Positions 1 through 6,422 of a stretch of 64,000 bases of DNA are shown here, piece after piece. This DNA comes from Candidatus Dormiibacterota bacterium (GTDB lineage Bacteria; Chloroflexota; Dormibacteria; Aeolococcales; Aeolococcaceae): the NCBI GenBank assembly GCA_003162415.1, contig PMOL01000013.1:1-64000 (forward strand), read 5' to 3'. Numbering within the stretch: position 1 is the first letter of the stretch; every line of letters begins with the position of its first letter. The position numbers and the translations under genes were made by a program. The notes under the pieces were generated by a model. That model was not told the origin of the DNA. It did not search any database and worked only from the letters and a program-made list of their open reading frames with translations.

Positions 1-109
1 CTATGAAACCCGGGGCGGTTCACGGAGCGCGCCCTACGTAGACGGCAGCTGCAGCACAGCTGAGTTGCGACTCGGGGGATCTTCGTCACTAAGCAACTCA
101 CTAGCAGCG

Positions 110-138
110 CAGGCGAGCATCCGGCAATGTACCTCGAC
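110..138 (+). repeat. Cassette-associated direct repeat, copy 1
   Basis: First of five same-orientation copies of a ~29-bp element: CAGGCSAGYATCCG followed by NNAATGTACC and usually TYGAC. This copy matches the consensus throughout. It lies just upstream of a small membrane-protein gene. An 8-bp inverted repeat, TGAGTTGC (61-68) and GCAACTCA (93-100), stands immediately before it. The copies were recognised by eye and the function is unknown. Confidence 0.8.
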
Positions 139-193
139 GGACGGGGCTCACTGTCACCGTCGTAACCGGTCTCAGAAGAGCTACGCTGACTGG

Positions 194-376
194 ATGAGGC
201 AGTGGGAGCGCCTACTAGCGATAGGTCTACTCATTTCTGCGGCCGTCGTGATGACTATATACTACCTTGGGTTCGTCGCAATATCGGTTGCCTTCCCTGT
301 CGCGAGCGTCCTTGCGATCACTGGGGGCGTCGGCCTCAGTGGTTCGAAGCGCAGGTCGAAGCCGAGTTCAATTTGA
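194..376 (+). CDS. Small membrane protein of unknown function
   Basis: This is a 60-residue reading frame with two hydrophobic segments (about residues 6-25 and 28-47), followed by a basic C-terminus rich in Ser, Lys and Arg, so it is probably a two-helix inner-membrane protein. I chose the internal ATG at 194 because the frame upstream of it runs through the direct repeat and has no protein-like character. It fills the interval between repeat copies 1 and 2, which places it as the single gene of one cassette-like unit. No family was recognised. The call rests on the membrane-segment pattern and reading-frame length only. Confidence 0.45.
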   Translation: MRQWERLLAIGLLISAAVVMTIYYLGFVAISVAFPVASVLAITGGVGLSGSKRRSKPSSI

Positions 377-411
377 GGGCTGCGCCGTCGCCCAGTGACG
401 TCTCCACAGCG

Positions 412-440
412 CAGGCCAGCATCCGCCAATGTCGCCAGAG
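412..440 (+). repeat. Cassette-associated direct repeat, copy 2
   Basis: Second copy. The left half (CAGGCCAGCATCCG) and the AATGT core are kept, but the end has drifted: GTCGCC replaces GTACCT. It starts 302 bases after copy 1. Confidence 0.7.
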
Positions 441-526
441 CCGACCCGATGGGTGCTGCTCCAATCGGAGTCTCGCTCCCAGCAGGGCAACGAACTCGGG
501 TACTTGTCCGTGCCTGCAGCCAGTCG

Positions 527-1309
527 CTAGGAGTCAGACACTCTGTCAAATAAGCCAAAGAAAGCATTGAGGAGTCCGATCGGCCAATGAGCACGAAGCC
601 GCTTGTCAAGCAAGAGTGACAGCTGCCCCGTATCGATGTCCGAGCGCATAGTCTTGAGCGCGTTCAGAGCCTTACGACGCCATTCAAGGTCTTTCCACGT
701 CACCACGTCGGCATACGCTCGGGCGACAGCCGCTCGGGCATCGACGACTAGCAGGTAATGCGGTGCTATGGGCATCCGCTGATCGATGAGGTCTATCCCT
801 CCCCGGAACGCCGGGCCCACAAGGTCGCAGGCACTGAAATCGTTGCGTGCGATTTCGTTCTTCCCAAATGAGCCGTCTCCGCCAGGATCTTGAGGGTCCG
901 ATGCCCAGAATACGGCGTCTCGTAGCTGTCCGGAAAACGTGCATTGCACAAGATCCACCCTGCGAGCGAGCCACGCGTTTGCGCGAAACCGCAGAAACGA
1001 ACACCTCTCGAATCGCACCTTGCCGAGAGATGTCGAACCCCATTGCGAACCGTTGAACGTACAGTCCCGGATGATGGTGCGATTCGGACCGCCACCGATC
1101 TGCGCCGCCTCGACGCGTTGCTCGTCGAAGGAGCACCGGTCGACCGTCGAGCCCCAGATTGCGAGCTGCACCCACTTATGCTCAGCGAAGCTGCGGTCTT
1201 GGACGACCTGATCGCCCAGAAGAAGTCGCTCCGAATCAGCGACCATCCTTCGGCCGACAAGCCGAGCGCGAACCTCATTACCCACCTTATCCACCGAATC
1301 GTAAGTCAT
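527..1309 (-). CDS. Pentapeptide-like / right-handed beta-helix protein
   Basis: This 260-residue protein has a central stretch with repeated short strands of the form (D/R/Q)C(T/S)F, for example RCSF, DCTF, RCSF and QCTF, spaced about 20-25 residues apart. That spacing suits a pentapeptide-type or related right-handed beta-helix. The C-terminal 80 residues are helical and charged. An ATG at 1438 in the same frame would start inside repeat copy 3, so the ATG at 1309, with a GAGGGA purine run just upstream, is preferred. It lies on the minus strand between repeat copies 2 and 3. Pentapeptide proteins have varied roles (gyrase protection, effectors, scaffolds), and nothing here tells which applies. 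Confidence 0.6.
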   Translation of the reverse strand: MTYDSVDKVGNEVRARLVGRRMVADSERLLLGDQVVQDRSFAEHKWVQLAIWGSTVDRCSFDEQRVEAAQIGGGPNRTIIRDCTFNGSQWGSTSLGKVRFERCSFLRFRANAWLARRVDLVQCTFSGQLRDAVFWASDPQDPGGDGSFGKNEIARNDFSACDLVGPAFRGGIDLIDQRMPIAPHYLLVVDARAAVARAYADVVTWKDLEWRRKALNALKTMRSDIDTGQLSLLLDKRLRAHWPIGLLNAFFGLFDRVSDS

Positions 1310-1421
1310 TCCCTCGTCGAGCTCCTCGCCGAGCGTCCCTGACGAGTCTCGACCTCGCAGCACCGATCGAGGGTCATCATGTTCAATCGCTCCTGGCCCA
1401 TCAACGGACGCCCAGGTCGCC

Positions 1422-1450
1422 CAGGCGAGTATCCGCAAAAGTACCTTGAC
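1422..1450 (+). repeat. Cassette-associated direct repeat, copy 3
   Basis: Third copy, CAGGCGAGTATCCG then CAAAAGTACC and TTGAC. It starts 1010 bases after copy 2. The final TTGACG resembles a -35 hexamer, but no convincing -10 follows at 16-18 bases. Confidence 0.8.
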
Positions 1451-1553
1451 GAGTGCCGCGATCCCCGGGCAACCCCCGCCTGGGTCAGGTTTTGCTCGTT
1501 CGTACGCCTCCCCCAGGGCATCGCTGCCAGGCGGCGTATCTTGAGCTCTCGAT

Positions 1554-2006
1554 ATGGAGTCGATTCGAAACGATGTAGACGACTTTTTCGACGGCTACAG
1601 TGACGAACTTGCCACGTTCGACGTGCCCGGTGACGACTGGACCCTCGGGTCTGAAAAGGCAAACAGCCGGATCGGCACGCTTTGGCGGAGATCCGGGATC
1701 GGCGCGGCGTTCGAGCGCTGGGATTCAACTCCGGATCGCGAGCGTACGCTCGATGCGGCGAGAACCGATCCGACGGCGTTGAAAGACCAGTCATCACGCC
1801 TCGTCTGGGAAGCACTCGCATCGATCGTCACCAAGGATGCATTTGACGAAGTCGCTCTCGTTGCCGAAGCGGATGCAGCTGCCCGCCTCGCAAACGAACT
1901 CCGAGCCCGGCTACTTGCCGACAAGGATGGGACGCTCGCCGCGATAGTGCCACGATGGTCGACCGGTATCTCCCTGAATCCCGTGTCGGGCAAGAGTCCT
2001 GATTGA
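1554..2006 (+). CDS. Acidic protein of unknown function
   Basis: A 150-residue soluble protein with an acidic N-terminus (several Asp in the first 30 residues) and a long amphipathic helical region at about residues 90-130, rich in Ala, Leu, Arg and Glu. No signal peptide, membrane helix or known motif was recognised. The residue mix is protein-like, unlike the overlapping frames, which are rich in Arg, Ser and Pro. It is the single gene between repeat copies 3 and 4. The ATG at 1554 has no good Shine-Dalgarno sequence. It may be a cassette-borne accessory protein, but its function cannot be assigned. Confidence 0.55.
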   Translation: MESIRNDVDDFFDGYSDELATFDVPGDDWTLGSEKANSRIGTLWRRSGIGAAFERWDSTPDRERTLDAARTDPTALKDQSSRLVWEALASIVTKDAFDEVALVAEADAAARLANELRARLLADKDGTLAAIVPRWSTGISLNPVSGKSPD

Positions 2007-2152
2007 CGACCACAGGTAGCCGGTCTACATCCATCGTCGCCTCAACGCCACTTCAACGTGTGACATGCGAATCGCCGTCATGGCGCGCGCCCAGTCAAGA
2101 CGAGCGGAGGAGCGGTCGTCCGGTACCTGGCACGGATGAGAGGACGGTCGGT

Positions 2153-2181
2153 CAGGCGAGTATCCGTAAATGTACCTTGGC
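2153..2181 (+). repeat. Cassette-associated direct repeat, copy 4 (with inverted-repeat partner)
   Basis: Fourth copy, CAGGCGAGTATCCG then TAAATGTACC and TTGGC, starting 731 bases after copy 3. Unlike the other copies it has an upstream partner that can fold back: GGTAC (2122-2126) pairs with GTACC (2172-2176), and CGGAT (2133-2137) pairs with ATCCG (2162-2166). The paired boxes are separated by 6 and 5 unpaired bases. This two-box stem resembles the layout of an integron attC site, although the sequence differs. Confidence 0.8.
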
Positions 2182-2201
2182 CAGGGGGGGGTCGCCGCCG
2201 C

Positions 2202-2207
2202 TCATAA
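2202..2207 (+). promoter_or_regulatory. Possible -10 box for the lipoprotein gene
   Basis: CATAAT stands 23 bases before the ATG at 2231. TTGGCC at 2177-2182, the tail of repeat copy 4, could serve as a weak -35 box with a long 19-base spacer. Confidence 0.35.
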
Positions 2208-2230
2208 TCGATTGAGTTGGGCACTGAACC

Positions 2231-2686
2231 ATGCGTCGTCCCTTCCTCGTCCTCCTGACCGTCGTGCTGGTGCTCGTCACCGCCTGCGGGTCGGCGACGG
2301 CCGCGGGCGACTCGGCCACCCCCGCGCCAACTCCCTACCCCACGCCAGTCGGCGGCCTCGGTCATCGCCCCTCCTCGCCGGCCAAGATCACCCTGCTTTC
2401 GCCAACCAATGGCGAGGTCGTGCACGGGACGTCGCTGCTTGTCCGGGTGTCGATCGTCGGCGGAGCCATTACCCCCACAACCAGCGCGATCATCTCGCCG
2501 ACCAAGGGCCACGTCCATCTGTACCTCAACAACCAGCTGATCCCCATGCTGTACTCGCTGTCGGAGTCGATCACCGTAGAGCCGGGTCTCGAGTACGCGA
2601 TGTATGCCGAGTACGTCGCCCAGGATCACTACCCGTTCAGCCCACGGGACGTGACACCGACGATCTTCTTCACTGTCCCGGGCTAA
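2231..2686 (+). CDS. Secreted lipoprotein of unknown function
   Basis: This 151-residue protein has a clear lipoprotein signal: positively charged start (MRR), a hydrophobic run to about residue 17, then a lipobox ending VTAC with the lipidated Cys near residue 19. A Thr/Pro-rich linker (residues 25-45) follows. The mature domain (about 50-151) contains GHVHLYL, similar to small beta-sandwich domains found in some bacterial surface proteins. It is therefore expected at the outer face of the cytoplasmic membrane. It is the single gene between repeat copies 4 and 5. The beta-sandwich comparison is a guess by eye; the lipoprotein assignment is firm. Confidence 0.75.
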   Translation: MRRPFLVLLTVVLVLVTACGSATAAGDSATPAPTPYPTPVGGLGHRPSSPAKITLLSPTNGEVVHGTSLLVRVSIVGGAITPTTSAIISPTKGHVHLYLNNQLIPMLYSLSESITVEPGLEYAMYAEYVAQDHYPFSPRDVTPTIFFTVPG

Positions 2687-2790
2687 TGTGCTGCGCTTCC
2701 GAAGCGCCACCCGAAACACTCGGGACTTGTCTCGTCGGTGCTTTCCGAGAATACATATCCTCAGATAGGGCGGGGGAGGTGACGGCCACC

Positions 2791-2820
2791 CAGGCCAGAC
2801 ATCCGCGAATGTACCCCGAG
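2791..2820 (+). repeat. Cassette-associated direct repeat, copy 5
   Basis: Fifth and last copy seen, CAGGCCAG, one extra A, then CATCCG, CGAATGTACC and CCGAG. It starts 638 bases after copy 4 and 84 bases before the 3' end of the next gene, a minus-strand lipoprotein gene. Confidence 0.75.
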
Positions 2821-2903
2821 CGGCGGCAGCCTGACTGAACCTTGAGGGCGCCGAGCCCAAAACGCAGCGTCGCTTTCAGAGGGCTGAGGGAAGTGAACCT
2901 GGT

Positions 2904-3437
2904 CTAGAGTCCGAACGCTCCGCGAATGGCCTCCGGGTTAACTCCCGTTGCTGCGTTCACAAACGTGACGAAATCGCACCCGGTGGCGTCATTTACGGTC
3001 GGCGGTGGGTTCGGGCGACCTTGCGGACCTATCAGGTCACAGTTGACATTCGTCCACGTCATGGCCCACACCAACTCACCTTGGATACCCATGCCGGTGT
3101 CGGTCAAGAGGCCGAGCTCCACCGACCTGGGCTGGCCTGTCTCGCACGCCACGCCGGATTGTGGAATGGAGCAAAACCCGAGGACCGACGCGGCCGACAG
3201 CGATGGACGCAGCGTCCCGGGAGGATCGATTTGGGCACCCGCCCCAGCGTAGGTCACAGGCGTAGATAGCGTTGCTGTCAGGACCGTTTTGACTGCTTGA
3301 GGAGACCGCTCGATTGTTGATGCGTGGGATGCCAGTGAAGACATCCGCGTTGGGCTTCGTCCCGCCGCCGATCCTCCGCAGGCAGCGATGGTACAAGCAC
3401 CCAATGCAGCCACAGTTAAGACCTGACGCATGCTCAT
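2904..3437 (-). CDS. Secreted lipoprotein of unknown function
   Basis: This 177-residue protein has a short hydrophobic signal and a lipobox ending TIAAC, with the lipidated Cys near residue 20, followed by a Ser/Gly-rich linker. The mature part contains four further Cys residues (in FCSIP, ACETG, NCDLI and GCDFV), which could form disulfides outside the cytoplasm. It lies on the minus strand to the right of repeat copy 5 and could be the gene of a fifth cassette-like unit, but no sixth repeat was found beyond it. No protein family was recognised. An alternative start is the second ATG at 3431. Confidence 0.7.
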   Translation of the reverse strand: MSMRQVLTVAALGACTIAACGGSAAGRSPTRMSSLASHASTIERSPQAVKTVLTATLSTPVTYAGAGAQIDPPGTLRPSLSAASVLGFCSIPQSGVACETGQPRSVELGLLTDTGMGIQGELVWAMTWTNVNCDLIGPQGRPNPPPTVNDATGCDFVTFVNAATGVNPEAIRGAFGL

Positions 3438-3887
3438 AGAACGTTTAGCGCGCCCCCAAGGTTCCCGGCCTTGGACCGGAGTGAGGCAAACATGTACTGT
3501 CCGACCGTGTGAGGGACTCTGGAATGTGCCTAACGAGCTTACCGCCGGGGGCTCGAGGAGGTGACAGTTCCCCAGGGGAGGGTCATCTCCCTCGGCCCCA
3601 GAGCGCTCGGTTCACCGATCGTTGGTGCCATTACATGACAGCGGCGGATTTCGTAGGCCGTGTGCCGCCATCGAGGCTCAGGCGCACGAGCGCTCCCAGT
3701 AAAGGTTGGGTTTCCACCGCGTGGCTGCCTATATACGGGTGTGTGGACGTCAATCAAGCGCCAGCAGCATTCCTCTCCACCCCGTGAGGCTCAACCACCT
3801 ACCGCGGTTCGCGGTCTCGGCGTCGATTACCTCGGCGGAAGTACGGCTGACGCCAGTTCATCAGCAAGATCGCCGGCGACTCTAGCG
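3438..3887. other. Gap with no convincing gene
   Basis: Both strands hold only short frames rich in Arg, Ser and Pro with no start signals or protein-like composition. No further copy of the dispersed repeat was found. AT-rich patches occur near 3440-3520 and 3725-3740. Confidence 0.4.
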
Positions 3888-4247
3888 GTGGCTTCTGCGG
3901 TCGCAGTTCGTCCGGTCGTCGGAGGAGTGGCACCGCTACCGAAGGCCGAATGCCGTATATCTGTCGCGGACTTCGATCGCAGGGCCGAGTTGAAACGGCT
4001 CGCCGCGGAATGGGCTGAGCGCACGGCCATCGAGCAGGACCTGCCCGCTACGATCGAGGATGAAGCCACGCTGCAAGAGGTCGCGACGCTGCTCTGCGCT
4101 GAGCGAGACGACGTTCGCAGGATCAGGACGGATGCACCAACGCTGCCGTGCGCGGCCGGCGCCCATGCATCCGCGAACGAGGCGTGGGGCCACCGAGCTA
4201 GAGCTGCTGTGCGGTCGACACTTCGGCGAGTGCAGTTCGAGGAGTGA
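3888..4247 (+). CDS. Doubtful small helical protein
   Basis: The reading frame is open from 3660, but only the part from about the GTG at 3888 looks like protein. Residues 20-75 of that form are a charged helical stretch with regular Leu, Ala, Glu and Arg. The last 40 residues look like readthrough of unrelated sequence. A GTG at 3927 preceded by GGAGGA is another possible start. No family was recognised. It may be a decayed gene fragment; I report it because no better frame explains the segment. Confidence 0.3.
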   Translation: MASAVAVRPVVGGVAPLPKAECRISVADFDRRAELKRLAAEWAERTAIEQDLPATIEDEATLQEVATLLCAERDDVRRIRTDAPTLPCAAGAHASANEAWGHRARAAVRSTLRRVQFEE

Positions 4248-5003
4248 GCTCGCGATCCGCGTTGGTAGCAGTGAGCCAATCTGACAACCGGCTTTATTCT
4301 CGACGGCTCCGAAACCTGACCATTACGTGGCGAGCAAAACGTGGCGCGTTGCGAGAGTCGAGCTCCACCTCGTACGTGCCGCCCGGCTAGAGCCTGGCAG
4401 GACGTTCAGCACGCGCATCTCGGTTGTTTTGCTGCTTTCAGGAGTTGCGATAGCGTCCCCAGCCACGAGCGTCGCCGCGTGTTCCGCAGCCAGTGCCACG
4501 ATCTAACCGCGACACAACCCGACGTGGAGCTGTCGCATCACTTCCGCGGCGAGCGAACGTGCCGCGCTGTTAAGCAGGCTTGATCACGGCGAGCGCGGAC
4601 GAAGTTACCTCGCCCAAGACGGCGACCGCCGACACCGCCTCGGTCCCGGAGGTGGTCGACACTGACGGGACCCATGATCATCTCGAACGAGGTGCTCCGC
4701 CCCGCTCCCGATGGCCGGCGGCCCCGGCGTCGCGCTGCGTCGCGAGCGTGGCCCTCGCCGCCACCAAGGGCGCCAGGGTCAGGCCGAACTGGCGGCCAAA
4801 GCCAAGTCGCTAACCACGAGCTGGCCGAGGCCGAGACCGCCGACCACGCCTGCCACCCAACGGATGAGCCTCCCGGGTCGTCATGCGCTTCGCTGCGTTC
4901 CTCCTCGCGAGCAGCGGTGCTCGTCGCTTGAGGCAGAACCCGGACTAGGCTCCGGCGTGGACAGGCATATGAGACCGAGACGGAGGCGTGAGCTCCACGG
5001 CGG
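4248..5003. other. Probably decayed sequence, no intact gene
   Basis: Short stretches with coding-like composition appear in different + strand frames one after another (for example near 4580-4700 and 4720-4830). This is what a frameshifted remnant would look like. No frame is supported from end to end, and no repeat or RNA structure was recognised. Confidence 0.35.
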
Positions 5004-5432
5004 TTACGGGCTCGGGCACTCACTGTGGCCCCACAGCTCGTCAACGAGTACCTCGATGGCGCGGTTGGCATCGGGGTCCCCGACTCGGATCTCTATTCGC
5101 TTGCCACATCCTCTCGGACAGGGGTAGGTCAAGCGGAAGACGGCCGCGGCAGCGTTCCACCCCTCAGCGTATGCAGGCTTCCGCGCCGCCGCCTCGCCGA
5201 CCTTCTTGCCCGCCTCCAGGCCCCGCTGGTAACCGCGCACGAGAATGGTCGTCACCTCAGCTTCGAGGGAATCGAGCGCGCCGCGGACGAGTTGGTTGAG
5301 GCTCAGCCCGGTGGCCTTCCGGAGGGCGATTAGTCGGTTGTAGACGTCCATGGGGAAATGCACGGTGATCGCAGGGTGGCTGGCCGCGTACTTGAGCTTC
5401 GAGGCAGAGCGGCGTTTCGGGGGAGGCTTCAT
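5004..5432 (-). CDS. Ribbon-helix-helix DNA-binding protein with C-terminal zinc-ribbon-like motif
   Basis: This 142-residue protein has a basic N-terminal tail and then a ribbon-helix-helix pattern at about residues 21-60 (strand AITVHF, helix DVYNRLIALR, turn TGLSLNQLV). That fold usually binds DNA as a dimer in repressors, partition proteins and relaxosome accessory proteins. The C-terminus has Cys105, Cys109, His136 and Cys139, a possible metal site. GAGGAG stands 10 bases before the ATG. Upstream, 125-204 bases from the start, lies a 13-bp tandem repeat array that is a natural candidate for its binding site. The setting in an integrated element suggests autoregulation, partition or transfer, which is inference. 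Confidence 0.75.
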   Translation of the reverse strand: MKPPPKRRSASKLKYAASHPAITVHFPMDVYNRLIALRKATGLSLNQLVRGALDSLEAEVTTILVRGYQRGLEAGKKVGEAAARKPAYAEGWNAAAAVFRLTYPCPRGCGKRIEIRVGDPDANRAIEVLVDELWGHSECPSP

Positions 5433-5498
5433 GGCAGGTCATCTCCTCAGTGCGGGTGGTCGTTGACGGGTTCTTGCCGGAACACAACACCGATGGCC

Positions 5499-5539
5499 CC
5501 TTCGCGCGCGTAGGGCGCGCGCGTCCGCGCGCGCGAAGG
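5499..5539. repeat. GC-rich perfect inverted repeat
   Basis: CCTTCGCGCGCG (5499-5510) and its exact complement CGCGCGCGAAGG (5528-5539) flank a 17-base GC-rich loop. There is no T-tract on either strand, so it is not a typical terminator. It sits between the tandem repeat array and the ribbon-helix-helix gene. Confidence 0.8.
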
Positions 5540-5556
5540 AGACCCGATTGCCCTGG

Positions 5557-5636
5557 CTGAACGGGGGCGGTCTGAACGGGGTACCTGAACCGCGGGGCTG
5601 AACGGGGTACCTGCACGGGGTCGCCGAACCGGGGTC
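5557..5636 (+). repeat. Array of six 13-bp tandem repeats (iteron-like)
   Basis: Units begin at 5557, 5572, 5585, 5598, 5611 and 5624, and all but the first step are exactly 13 bases. The consensus is CTGAACGGGGTAC. The units at 5572 and 5598 are identical, the others carry one to a few changes, and the first is stretched to 15 bases. Such arrays usually serve as operators, partition sites or replication iterons. The array lies upstream of the divergent ribbon-helix-helix gene. Confidence 0.8.
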
Positions 5637-5639
5637 CGC

Positions 5640-5959
5640 CTCCCCGCCACGCGTGTCGCTCAGCGCTCTCACGGTCGGCCTGATGGATGTCGCCGCTGTC
5701 GTCCGAGATTCCATCCGGGATCGTCACTCCCGGCAGCGCGAGCCCGGAGGACCAAGCGACCGCGGTCCGTCCATCCGCGCCATCGAGGCGCAGACGCGTC
5801 GATGTCTCAAGCCGGCGGGGAAGTCGGTTCTGCTCGCGGTCGGCCGACCCCGAGACCCGACGCCGATCCTTCACGGCAGGCGCACCGATATCGCCGAGGC
5901 CCCGTGCCATGGGCAGGGCACCGACATCGTGTTGGCGATAGCGCGACGATGCATCGCGG
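5640..5959. other. Gap with no convincing gene
   Basis: Open frames exist on both strands because of the high GC content, but all have Arg/Ser/Pro-rich shadow composition. No repeat, RNA or promoter was recognised in this stretch. Confidence 0.4.
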
Positions 5960-6355
5960 TCACGGATTGGCCGGATCCCTCGGCGACCGGCCAGGCGGGA
6001 CTGGGGTTGAGGTCTGCGCTCCAGCAACTCGATCTCCGCGCGTTGGGATCGGCGCCAGCCGCACCGAATTGCAGTTGAGGGTGCCTCCGTGCTTGGGGCG
6101 AACCGCGGCGTCGCCTTGCTCGGATGTCTGCCGGACGCGGGCGGCGAGGCGGCTGAGGACCGTGAGATCAGTGATCTGTCGACCCAGGCCCTGCTGCATC
6201 CGCTCCGCGGCCACTCGCGCCGCGAGGTCTCCATCGCGGACACCCGCGCGGTCGTCCCGGCGGCGAGCCGCGGCCGGCGCGGCTTCTTCGCCCTGGCAAT
6301 TAGCGTTGAGTATCCGGGCCGGTGGCTTGCCTCGGGGTGCCTGATCATGAGCCAT
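5960..6355 (-). CDS. Possible small hypothetical protein
   Basis: A 131-residue minus-strand frame in which residues 35-75 look like an amphipathic helical protein (a DLAARVAAERMQQ-type pattern), while both ends are Arg/Pro-rich. A second ATG, 8 bases downstream in another frame, has a better-spaced GGGAG, so the start and even the frame are uncertain. It would be divergent from the helix-turn-helix gene, sharing the AT-rich region at 6356-6422. No family was recognised and it may not be real. Confidence 0.3.
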   Translation of the reverse strand: MAHDQAPRGKPPARILNANCQGEEAAPAAARRRDDRAGVRDGDLAARVAAERMQQGLGRQITDLTVLSRLAARVRQTSEQGDAAVRPKHGGTLNCNSVRLAPIPTRGDRVAGAQTSTPVPPGRSPRDPANP

Positions 6356-6371
6356 CTCCCGAAATGTATGC

Positions 6372-6401
6372 TTGGATCTTCGTCGCGCCTAGTCGTATTA
6401 T
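6372..6401 (+). promoter_or_regulatory. Sigma-70-type promoter for the helix-turn-helix gene
   Basis: TTGGAT (6372-6377) and TATTAT (6396-6401) are separated by 18 bases, in the most AT-rich patch of the region. Transcription would start near 6408, leaving a leader of about 15 bases that contains AGGA before the ATG at 6423. Confidence 0.5.
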
Positions 6402-6422
6402 TTTCATGAGGACCAATACCTG

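Noticed and set aside
110-2820. CRISPR array
   Set aside because: The repeats are 300-1000 bases apart with genes between them, not regularly spaced by ~30-base spacers, and no cas gene is present.
110-2820. Classical integron attC sites
   Set aside because: The GTTRRRY and RYYYAAC boxes are absent, only copy 4 folds clearly, and no intI-like gene is in the window. Kept as an attC-like possibility only.
4155-4180. Sixth copy of the dispersed repeat
   Set aside because: Only CATCCGCGAA resembles the consensus; the left half and the GTACC end are missing.
5257-6348. 363-codon minus-strand frame with a well-spaced GGAG
   Set aside because: It runs through the 13-bp tandem repeats and the GC hairpin, overlaps the ribbon-helix-helix gene, and is Arg/Ser/Pro-rich.
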